From Symsagittifera roscoffensis (taxonomy: Eukaryota; Xenacoelomorpha; Acoela; Convolutidae), in the NCBI RefSeq assembly GCF_963678635.1, contig NC_087067.1, forward strand, positions 6,672,647 to 6,736,646: a stretch of DNA of 64,000 nt, in the 5' to 3' direction. This document shows, piece by piece, positions 35,701 to 47,700 of the stretch (position 1 is its first letter; each line of letters opens with the position of its first letter). The translations under genes were made by a program, and so were the position numbers. The notes under the pieces were generated by a model. That model was not told where the DNA came from and did not search any database. It saw nothing but the letters and a program-made list of their open reading frames with translations.

Positions 35701-38700
35701 GTTGGAGTAGATTTAGCCTGCATTAAAGTTTGACTTAGAGAGTCCTGAGAGACGCATCTGTTTCTGTTAAAAAGAAGCAGTGACATAGCTTTTCCCTTGA
35801 AAAAGTGCAGATTTGCGAAGTTGAACCGGTGAGTTTCCTGGTCTAATGCAAAGATCACGCTGTGCTTCTTTGAACCTCTCTTTGCCGATAAAACATTGCG
35901 TACGATTTCCTTTTGTTCAACCACATTAGGCTGCTTGGCTCGACAATCCCAGAAAAACTTTTTCTGGGCTTTCCCGGTCTGATTGTTGCATGTTGTACAG
36001 GTTTGTTGTTTCGATAATATAATGTTTATCCATGTTGAGTAAAGGTTCGCATTAGTTGTCGAAACCTTGAAAAATGGTTGTTGCGATGTCTACATGGGCG
36101 TGGCGTTGTATGAATCTTCCAGCGAGAAGAATAACTGTGATTTGATCCTTCGGTCCGCTTCATGGAAAAATACATTTGGTGCAATTTTTGGGTCTTTTTG
36201 TACTTCTTTCTTCATTGAGTTCGTTGGTTTTGCGGATTTCGGTTTGATCTTCCTTCAATACGATTAGTTTCTTCTCTTGTGCTTTCTGTCTCACCTTTTT
36301 TTTCTGGTCGTGGCGGGGGTCGTCAAAAACTTCCACTGGATCGCTTAGAATAATATTGGCGTTGCAGTGTTCTCTTAGGTTAAAGGCTGAGAAAAATTGC
36401 TCAATCCACGATTCCTAGGGCAATAAAGGTTCCGTTGTTGGTTTGGGCCAGAACGCTAGCACCCCTACAAGATCAGTTCGGTCGACGCCGAACGAAACTG
36501 CTGGCTGCGCCATGTGGAAAACAACCGACAAGCTTTCTCAAACTATCAAAACTAATATTAGATAACATGAAGTGATATAAATTAACAATGATCAATAACG
36601 TGTTCTGCAATCCTTCATCAGAAACAAGTGTTAGAGAGAGGGAGAGAAAGAGAGTGTTTTTGACACAATTCAATTGAAATCAGTTCTCAATGATTAAAGA
36701 CTATAACCTTCCATCATAGCAATAGTACACATACATAAGATACATAAGAGGCGGCACTCCTGTCGTACCACACATATAAACAGTTGTAGCCGCACAGCAA
36801 AGTCTTACGGTACAGTTTGTGCAGATAAACAATATTTTTTATTTTTTTTGTCGTCATTTTTGCTTAGAAATCAATTTGTAAAAACTCGTGTATATGCTGA
36901 TTTTCTTATCGGTCAAAATTAATTGTTACGGCCTGGGTTTACTCTTCTTGTTTGATACTTTTGTAATCTTTTGAAATTCTCAATACTCAATTTGGATTGA
37001 TTGAAAATAAGTGATTGTAAATTTTCAACATTCAGTCCCTCAATCACGAGGGACGTCACTGAAAATGTCATTATTCGAAAACTTTTCCTATTTGATATTT
37101 TTGATTAAAGTAATCCTCATTCCAAGTAGTCATACCAGAATTTCAATTACGAGATCAAAATACTTTGATCCCTTTTAATTATTATGTCTGATAAGCGTTG
37201 ACGTGAAAGGCCAAATGGCAAGTTAAAAAAAAGCTTTTTTTGTCGCCAAAATAAGTCATACAGGACGGGGGAAATTACTCAAGCAGAGGGAACGAATGCT
37301 CGAAATTATGTTAGCCAATCACAGTTCAGCACTCGAAGCGTTAAATAAGGATTAGAAAATTATTCAGAATTAGACAGTTGAAAGACGTGAATAGATTGAA
37401 AGTTTTTTTGCGCATTTGGTTGTTCTTTTATATGATTAGCCCATCTACGAAGCTTGTTTGAGCAGTAAGGGTTGATCTGAATGATTATATAGCCTGTTTA
37501 TGGCTCATGATTTTTGCTTCCTTATTTCGCATGCAATCAAAATTTATAAAGTTTTAAATTACCTTATTTTTTGTGGAAATTAGCTAACAAAAAATCCAAT
37601 TGACTCAAAACATTTTCCATGCGTATCATTTTTGATTTCATGGAATTAGATAGTATAGTAAAAAAGTGCGACAACTTTGATCCTCAATATATTTTTCGGC
37701 TATCCAGGATCAAACTTTTTTTTGGCTATCAGGGAACATTTTGTTTCGATTATCTAATACATTTTTTTCTACTATCCCGGAAAATTTTTTTTAGCTATCT
37801 AAAATACAACCAAAATAAGAACAATATTGAACAGTTGATTTGAGATGGACGCGGGGAGCAGGTGCCAAAAAAGTGTTCAACCTTCAATTTATCGGCAACA
37901 TTTTTTTCAATCATTTGCCTCTGTCATATAAAAATTTGTCCAAAAAATGACTTTTACAGCATTTTGGAGTAGTTCAAATTGAAACGATCCAGAAAAGAAG
38001 GGTCGATAGAATTTTCTTTTTTTTCAATACCAGGCCAATGTAGGTCTCTGGAATCCAGAGACAAGTCTGTAAACATGTTTAAATTTTGTTGGAACAATCA
38101 AAGTAATTGAAAGAGCAACAGAAAAACAAAGAGTGCGTCCTTGTTGCGGAGTCCACTTACAATTCACAAAACACATAGTTTGGCCTCGTAATGTTGAAGC
38201 AATTCTTTCACCATCATATAATTTTTCTTAATGATGATCTATAAATTAGTTGGTGGGGACTATAAGTGAAAAAACGTTTTTAATATCTGATAAAGTATTT
38301 TAAAGTTTTCAGCAATTAGTTTTGGGCGTGAGCAAATCGGGAAATTGATCAGAGAAAAAAATTCGACTATCCAGGAACAAAAAGAAATAATCGGCTATCC
38401 GGGAACGAATTGGTTTTTTTGGCTATCCGGTAACGAATTTGTTATTCGGCTCTCCGGTAACAAATTTTTTTCGGCTATCCGGGAATTCGGATCCGTGACC
38501 CGCCACTTTCAGAAGGGATGTTATTGGTCAGTTGTTGTAAATTATGACATTTATTTACATTTTTGTATAAAACTAAAATTTGTTGTCATGCTATTTGAGC
38601 AAACTGTTTTTCAGTTTTTGGATTGTTTTGTTTTTATTTTTTTTGTGTTTTGTAGAAATTAAACAGCAGTAGATGAGCGAGGCTGTTTTTTGACTGAAAA

Positions 38701-41700
38701 TTGAAAAAATATATGCATTTTGAACATTTAAATCTTTAAAAAATTTCACTACCATAGCATCTAATTGCTGAAAACTAATAAACTGTTGCACAATAATTAA
38801 ATTTTGAACAGTGTTAAAAAACACATAGCCATTTCACGTGTAGAAGACTCAGTGTAGTTGAAAAAAAAAATGGTTCTCAAAATCGATTAATAATTACTTT
38901 CCGAGATTGATGTGGTTACCAACTGGGAGTTCAAAAATTATCGCTGTTTCAGTGCTTGATGTTTTTCAGTATCATAGACTTCAGAGAAACTTAGTTGAAG
39001 TGAATTTATATTAGATGATTCATTAAAGATGCACGTGTTTGTATCGTACTATCTTATGGAAATATAAAACAACAGTCACTTTTATTTTTTCTCTTCAAGT
39101 CTTTTTTTAATTTTTTCTATTTGCTGTTACTTTTATCAGCAAACGTTTGACCATACATAAAATTTTTTAGAACACTTCTTTTCATATTCCCATGTAAAAA
39201 TACATATTCCCATGCATAGAAACATTCCCATGCACATACATGTAAAATTTGTATTGTAACAACTTATTAGAATAAATTAAACACACAAGTCATTAAGTTT
39301 TTTCCCTATTATATGTCCCTTCTGCCAGCAAACATTTTATCCAGTTTTTAAAGTTTTGGACAACGTGAGTCTAAAAATTCACATTTACATGCGAATACAG
39401 ATAGAGTTTCAGGGTTGTAAAATCGTTTTTCTAGGGGACCTTGGTAACTTAAACGCCTTAATTGTCAGTGAGACTTAAAAAATGATAAGGAAAATTGCAC
39501 GAGTGTAATTTTAACTAACTAAAAAAGAGGTTGCTTCGTAAATTATACGCATTTTTAAAACGCTACTTTTTCCAATAAAACCGATTTTCTTGAATACGAT
39601 ATCAACAGATAGTTAATTGAATACATTTTTCAAATATGTTAAAAGAAAAAAGTTTTCAATTCAGCAGCTGTGAAAATGCCAAGTTATCACAGCGCGTCAT
39701 TTTTCCATTTATTTCACGACGTTTCGTGTTGCCCTTAAAACTTCGGCATTTGTTGTGGCAAGGAAAAAATTTGCTACCAATGGAATATTGTAAGGAAGTT
39801 AAAACTACCTTCTAACCAATGCTGTTCAAGAGTTTTGATGGTATAAAGCAATGCTAGAACGTTTCTGTTCTGGCGTGATAAATTTAAGTATAATAAGATT
39901 CATGGATAGAAAACACCAGAAAAAATTAACCTTTGGAAAAAAATACCTTTTTTCATCGGGCGATTGCACCGGACTAAAGTTTGTTCAATCTAGTAAAAAC
40001 ATGTATTCAACTGTCTATCTCATGATATAAATGGTTTGTCCCGATGTATCATACACGTTAATCAGGTTGCGTTTCAAATTGCGCAAATGTTGCAAAACGC
40101 TCTGTAAGCTGCAAATGAAACTTGAATGTCACTAAAATCTATGTTCCCTCGTTTTTTGCTCTTTTTCAGGTATCTATTACAAAATTTAAAAAAATTTTAA
40201 AGCCTATTTTAGACCTTGAATCATTTAGATATTCATAAAAAGTTCCACGATTCTACAATTTTTGATTTGGTGGTCTTTAACTCGCGGACACCCACACAAT
40301 CTTCTTTATTTTGTTTTAAGTATAGATACCTGGTTCGAAATCCCGACCAAAGAGTCTTGAAAAGATATCACACTTAGATTTTCTTGAAAATGCCAATAAT
40401 TTAGACACTTTTTCCTACAATTATAGCTTCTTTCTATTTATGACATTGGGTTTAATAATTGCCAAGGTACTTAATACTGGAACCCTGCAGATTTATAAAG
40501 TGCAGACAAACTTTTGCTCGAAGACGATTGTGTCTTGTCTTTTTAGTAATACGATAAACAGGTCTCACACACTTCACAATTTGACTGTTTGATTCTGTTA
40601 CAAAATGGTTTGTTTTTTTGTAGAATTTTTGCAATTCTACAAAACTTTTTTTACGACTTTAAAAAATGACGGAATGTTTGTGCTTGGGGTGTTTTTTTTC
40701 TTCAGACATATTTCTTGGACTTTTAAACTTTCATTCGTTGACAAAAATATTGTATATCACTCAAAAAGTACCGTTGTTTTAAACTCAAAAATTAAAAAAA
40801 AATGTTTCACCAGTGATCTTTATTTCTAAAGTTATGGTTTTAAAAACTGTTGTTTGGCAAATTTGAGACAATCAACGAGTGATATATTTCGAGCTAATAA
40901 CGCCTAAGCGGAGGTTTAATCCGTATTAGAATTCCTTTCAAATTGGATTGAGGCATGCTTTTTTGTTTATTCGAACCTTTGTTTTTTGCAAAGTGTACCA
41001 CTTTGTGTTTTAAATAGCGTGTTGATGAATGAGTATCAAAAAACATCAAAAAAAAATTCTGAATATGTTTATTTTAGTGGAAGTTTCATCAAATAGTTTA
41101 TATAAATTATTTAGCAGTCTTCTTTCTTTTATGATATTACGTACCAAAATGTTCTTGACATTCTTTCATAAATCGGTGCCATTTTTCCAAATGATTAACG
41201 CTTGGCAGAAATTAGATTCTAGTTCATAATATTAGCTTTGTCTTAAACAAAATTGAATTTCATTATTCAATGAGATATATATATTTAATCGGTTGCGCTG
41301 AGGAGTTTTTGAAACGTCTGGCGTTCGTTTTCTGCAAATCAGTTTTTAATTTCATGAGAGAAGAATTCGGAATATTCAAATAAATTTTTTTTTACAATTT
41401 ATAATGAATTATAATAAAATTTTACTGAGTTTTCATAATGAATTTTTATAATAAAAAATGACTTTTTGCACTTTGAAGTGACTTAATTTGTTTTTACATT
41501 CTGCCATGCAAACATGGTAAAACTTTTTGTTCCGACTTTCGATACGAAAGTAACGGAATATTTGTGCTCGGGGTGGGTTTTTTTTCTTCAGACAAATTTC
41601 GACTTTTTAACTAGCCATTTTTGACGTAATTCAAAAGGTATTGTTGTCCTGAGCTTAAATTTGAAAAGATATTTCACCTGTGATCCTTTTTCGTAAAATT

Positions 41701-44700
41701 ATGAGGGTTTAAAGATTGCCATTTTGACCAATTTGGGACAATTAACGCGCGATATAATTCGCGCTATTAACGCGTAAGCGGAGATTTAATCCGTCTTAAA
41801 AATTGTTCCAAATTGGTTGAACGAAGCTTATTTGCCATAATTGATTTGTTACTAGGAACGAAATCTATCTTTTTATACTTTATATGGCGTGTGGGGGGAT
41901 GATTTTCAAAAAAAATTTCAAACTTTAGAAAACAAAATTTTCATTTTATTTTATTTCATTTAATTTTTTTATGTTATTACTGCTGCTCCATAAACCTTAA
42001 AAGGCAGTCGGAACATTCAGGGCTTCGCCCTGATACGAGCAGTCTTGTTTTCTTTTGTTCCTGATGTTATTGTTTTAAAACTATATTGTTTGAGATATCC
42101 AGGTCGTTTTGGTTGTAAATGCTAGTTTACGTTGCCAGCATACTTTCGTGAACCAATGTTCATTTTTGTCGCAATCGAATTACTCTCTCTAAATTGGTAA
42201 CTGAAATTATTAACCGTAACTTGACTCTAGAAAGCACTTCAGAAAAGCCAAATTTCAGTTAAAAGCGACAAGATTTATGCCAAATGCTTTTAAAATTAAG
42301 CCTTTTAGGCAATGAAAGTAATTAAATTTAAGAAAAGCAAAAATACATTCAAAGCGACCCGATCGCAAAAGTACTAATGGCTTTTTCTCCTATTTCATGA
42401 AAGCTTTCAAGCTTCAGGGAAAATGGTTGAAAAGAAATCCAAATTTGATAAACTTGAAGGAATGAAGATGAAAGAATTAACCGCTTGGCCAAGCACAACA
42501 AAAAAAATCAAATTTTTCCTACAAAATGTTGTCCTCTAAATTTGGTAAAATAAATCAATATTAAGTTGTAACTATTGGATATGAGGAAGTTGTACAGCAG
42601 GTTAAGTTTGCTAAACATTGTGCAATGTGTTACATATCCATTTTCAATGACAATTAGACAATTTGAACAACAATTTTAACGATACCCAATGATATTTAGT
42701 TGGTGTGCAAATAGCACAGAAAGTTCCGACCAAATTGAATTAAGAAAAAATTCAAGAAAAATTGAAAAAAGTCTAATATTTTTAAAAATTAATTTTGTCC
42801 AAACTTCCTGTTATTTTTGATATGAGAGAAAATTTGAAAAATGATAGAATGAGTGGTAATAATAGACAAAACAAAGCAGGAGCGGATTTACGAGGGGAGG
42901 GGGGGCGGACGCTTCTCTTCCTCTCAGGGATTTCACCAGGGGCGGATCTAGGATTTTCTCGAGGGGGGGGGATTTCTAAAGATTTTTGTCGACATTTTTT
43001 TTAGGTCAACCATATTGATTTTCCGAGCTCTCCCAGAGCACTGTTTTTGTCCCTAATTTGGCCAAATTTTCTGCGCCGCAGCCAAAATTTTGAAAAAACA
43101 GGCCAAAAATTTTGACCAAAAAATAGCATTTTTTCGGCGCGCGCTCTCCAGTCGACCCCTGCCGACCCCCTGCGTAGTATTTTCCAATATCCATTTTTGA
43201 AGGACCTTAAAAATTTTCTAAAGGCGCCTCAAAATTAGTATATATTGGCGCCGAAGGCGCCTTTAGAAAATTTTTAGGTCCGTCGCCAAAAATGAATATT
43301 GGAAAATAGTACAAAGGGGGGACCCTTTGGGTCGGCAGGGGGTCGACTCCCTGAGGGGCCCCCGCCCTACCCACCTAAACCCGCCCCAGAATTTGACCAC
43401 CTGCTGACCCAAAGGGTCCCCCCTTTGTACTATTTTGAGATATTCATTTTTGCAGACGGACCCTAAAATTTTTTTAAAGGCACCTTTGGCGCTAATATAT
43501 ACTAATTTTGAGGGGGGGGGGGGGGGGGAGCGCGCGCCAAAAAAAAACGCGAGTTTTTGGTCAAAATTTTCCAAAAACGCCTTTTTTTGGCCTTGTTTTT
43601 CAAGTTTTTGCCTGTGGCGCAGAAATTTTGACCAAAACAGGGTCTTTTTAGTGATTTGGAAGAGCTCGGAAAATCAATTTGGCCGACCTAAAAAAAAGGT
43701 CGACAAGGGTTTGACAATTTTTTGAAAATCTGCACACCCCCCCCCCCCCCTCAAGAAAATCCTAGATCCGCCCCTGTTTAAAAGTGTAATGTGTAATGAA
43801 GCTTAGCAAAAAAAACAACTGAGCTGAACTCTTGCTGATCGACTTTTCGTAATTTACTCCGAACTTCAGTAATTTGCTCCAAACTTCAAAACATTAAATT
43901 TCATCACACATATAAATTTTTGGATCTGATTAACAATCCCCCCCCCCCCCCCTTCCAAGAAAGAAATTTTTTCTGCCTCGGTTATTTTCAATTGGAGGTT
44001 ATATAGAATTTGATCATGGATTTCTTTTAGAGCAGTGACGTGCACAAGCAGTCGGGTTTACGGGGGAGAGGTACACGCCCCTTTCTCAGGGATTCGACCC
44101 TTTCAGGACCCAAAAGCCTCTTTTTGGCCTGTTTTTTTTTTAATTTGGTCGTAATAAGGTGTTTATAGTGATTTGGGAGAGCTCAGAAAATCAATTTGTT
44201 CGACCTAAAAACGTCGACAAAATTTTATTTTTGTGCAAGTGTAAATTCGGTTCGTATCAGGTCAAAACCCTGAATACTCCGAATATCCTTTAACATGACT
44301 GGATGAAACTTTTGACATTTAATTACATATTTTTACCACCATAACTTTCTGAAAATTTGAACCCAGAATGAAAATAAATGAGGATGAAACTAATGTTTTT
44401 CACCAATCACAGCTCTCGAGCGCTACTTCGTCATTCGGAAACCCATGAGCCGAGGATCCGACAACGTCGTGTGTGTGAACAGCTCCGACCTGTGGAAAAA
44501 CAAACACTTCCTCCGAACGATTGCAGTGATCAGCTGGATCTTCTGTTTTGGGAGCAATATTGTGTTTTACTTTATGTATGCAGTTAGTATTCCGCAGTTT
44601 GTGACCATATTAGGAAAGCAGTTCCAGGCTGAGCTGTGTCAGAACCATTGGAGGACCAATTATGAGTTCATGCAGCCAGTTGCCGGGGCACTTCTGCAAA

Positions 44701-47700
44701 TACACTTCTGGTCAGTAATGCTTTTGGAGTCTTTCACCAACACCACCCCCCCCCCTTATTCAATCCCGATTCGAAACTTTGTGCCCAATACCAAGCAAAA
44801 CTTGAGCGGTTTGAGTGTTTTGTTTTAACCGACAAGCTCAAAATGACGCTTCAGAAAGAACGGCAGGGGCGGTTTTTCCAGCAAGGTTTCAGCTCAAGAA
44901 CAAACCACTAAAAGAAAATATGAGAGCAAAAATATATTATAACACCGCATCAATTTGGTGATAAAAGTAACAAGACTGCTCGTATCAGGGCGAAGCCCTG
45001 AATGTTCCGACTGCCTTTTAAGGTTTATGGAGCAGTAATAACATTAAAAAATTCAATGAAATAAAACAAAAATTTTTTTTTTCTAAAATGTGAAATTTTT
45101 TAATGAAAATCATCCCCCCACACGCCATATAAAGTACAAAAGGATAGATTTCGCTCCTTGTAACAAACCAAATATGGCAAATACGCTTTTCTCGACCATT
45201 TTGGAACGCTTTCAAAGACGGATTGAGTCTCCGCTTATATTGCGCGTTAATTGTCCACAATTGGCCAAAATGGCAATCTTTAAACCCCCGTAACTTTACG
45301 AAAAAAGATCACAGGTGAAATATGTTTTCAAATTTGAGCTCAGGACAACAATATCTTTCGAATGATTAAAAAAAAAATTCCGTCAAAAATGGCTAGTTAA
45401 AAAGTCGAAATTTGTCTGAAGAAAAAAAAACCCACCCGAGCACAAATATTCCGTTACTTTCGGATCGAAAGTCGGAACAACAAGACTGCTCTTATCACGG
45501 CAAAGCCCTGAATGTTCCGACTGCTTTTGAAGGTTTATGGAGCAGCAGTAATAACATAAAAACATTATATGAAATAAAATAAAATGAAAAGTTTTTTTTC
45601 TAAAATTTGAAATTTTTTATGAAAATCATTCCCCCAGACGCCATATAAAGTACAAAAAGATAGTTTTTGTTCCTTGTAACACATCAATTATGGCAAATAA
45701 GTTTCGTTCAACCAATTTGGAATGATTTATAAGACGGATTAAATCTCCGCTTACGCGTTAATAGCGCGAATTATATCGCGCGTTAATTGTCCCAAATTGG
45801 TCAAAATGGCCAAAATGGCAACCTTTAAACCCTCATAACTTTACAAAAAATGATCACAGGTGAAATATCTTTTCAAATTTAAGCTCAGTACAACAATACT
45901 TTTTGAATGATATAAAAAATTCCGTCGAAAATGGATAGTTAAAAAGTCAAATTTTGTCTGAAGAAAAAAAACCCACCCGAGCATAAATATTCCGTTACTT
46001 TCGTATCGAAAGTCGGAACAAAAGTCAATAGCAGATGCAATTTTAGGTATTTTGGAAAATATGAGCGATGAATTTAAAAACAACGAGGTTGTAGCATGTA
46101 CATTTGTAGATCTTTCAAAAGCCTTTGACATGGTAGATCATGGAATTTTTCTCCAAAAGTGTTACGCTTACGGCTTGAGATTTCCATTCCATAAAACTTT
46201 GAATTCTTACCTCACAAACAGATATCAATACTTAGAAAGCAGCAGAATTTTTTTTGTGGGATTCCACAGGGATCAGTTTTGGAATCTTTGCTTTATTTGT
46301 TGTATGTGAAGTATCTACCTAAAGTTTGTTCAAGCAGCCGTGGGACAATTTTCAGGGTTTTGAGATCTTTGCTTTTTTGTTGTTTGTGAAGTATCTACCT
46401 AAAGTTTGTTCAAGCAGCCATGTGACAATTTTCAGAGTTTTGGGATCTTTGCTTTTTTGTTGTATGTGAAGTATCTACCTAAAGTTTGTTCAAGCAGCCA
46501 TGTGACAATTTTCAGGGTTTTGGGATCTTTGCTTTTTTGTTGCATGTGAAGTATCTACCTAAAGTTTGTTCAAGCAGCCATGTGACAATTTTTGCAGACG
46601 AAACAAGTATTTTTACGCCAATTTGTGACAACGGCTTGAAATTGAATCACAGTTCAGAAATTTCAACCGAATGGATGGAAAACAATATATTAGCAATTAA
46701 GTTTTCTAAATGTAAAGTCTTGATTTTTTTTGTAAAAAACAGCCTTTTCGTAGTATCAATATCAAAGAGTGTAAAAATATTGAGCTAGAGTATAAAGAAG
46801 AAACGGAATATGGACTAGCAAATGAAACAGAAACGACAAAAAAGTTTAAATTAAAATTTTTTTTCTTAACCAATTGTTTTTTTTCAGATTTTTGACGAGA
46901 AAAAGCCATTTTTTTGCAAAATCAAAAACTATTGCTTGCATTGCAAAAAATTAGGACAACAAAATTTTTGATGTTTTTAAACGAATTTTTTTGCTGTGGT
47001 AACAGGCTTTTGAAATTAACCTTTTCGGCGCTGAAAGGGAGAAGGAAAGTAATTAACTTGAGAAATGTACATTCAAAGCTACTTCAAAAAGTAATGACTA
47101 TTCCTCCTATTTCTTAGAAAGCTTTTAGGCTTCAAAGAAAATGGCTGAAAACAAATCGAAAATCAGTAACACTTTTGAAGTCTTTTTTCTCTTCGCCCAT
47201 ACAATTTGAAGTAGATTCACTTTAACTGTAGTCTTTTACATGTGTTCGCTTTCTATGACACTTCTTTAGCCAACAATTGAATTCGATAATTCGACCTATA
47301 GTTTGAAATTGCAAATTAGCTGAAAAATTAACTTCTACGAATTGTTCAATCAGAAAATGCCATTTTCTGCAGAATTGAAACAAATTTGCTCACATTGAAT
47401 GAAATAAATTAGACTTAGGGAATTTTTAATGTCATCATTCACTAAGGAGTAGCACATCAAATTTTTCCCAGAAAGTTGTTTCTTCGATGCCTCAACGGAT
47501 TTCATTCTTCCTTTCGCTCAGGCTGTTTTTTTAATCAAAAGGTAAGTAAGTTTTAAAAAGTTAAAACATTTAAATTAGATTAACAATTATTTTTTTCTTT
47601 CAATTCATGACACGACGTAACTGTATGTTAACTATTGATGCGAGGTGGTGCTTTGATTGTAAAATCGTCATTTGGGCCATCGAGTAAAAGTTACAGGTTT

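Larger units (their letters stand above)
29842..36773 (-). mobile_element. Ty3/gypsy LTR retrotransposon B, full structure but decayed, - strand
   Basis: LTRs (29842-30117 and 36513-36773) both run TGTGG...CCACA. On the - strand the primer site abuts the right LTR, and a polypurine tract (30118-30133) abuts the left LTR. Gag zinc knuckles, a retropepsin site, reverse transcriptase, RNase H, an LSR-type tether and integrase follow in the Ty3/gypsy order. Frameshifts and stops break every domain, and key residues are lost. No matching 4-6-bp target duplication is visible at the ends. Inserted antisense in receptor intron 2. Confidence 0.88.
24385..44412 (+). other. Intron 2 of receptor gene, about 20 kb, GA-AG type
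   Basis: The intron begins GAAAGTAGTT and ends CACCAATCACAG. It houses a 2.14-kb tandem duplication, Ty3/gypsy element B, a GGCTATCC minisatellite in two blocks, F2 repeats at 40.6 and 41.5 kb, and a fold-back F1 composite at 42.9 kb. Insertions account for much of its length. Confidence 0.75.

Noticed and set aside
40320-40350. B-box-like CTGGTTCGAAATCCC as a tRNA or SINE
   Set aside because: No A-box or terminator at a sensible distance and no foldable tRNA shape.
44378-44587. Alternative frame over receptor exon 3
   Set aside because: It would destroy the ERY and TM4 motifs. The in-frame reading gives a canonical GPCR segment.
46265-46592. CRISPR array
   Set aside because: The 80-bp units are contiguous without unique spacers and lie within a LINE fragment in a eukaryotic genome.
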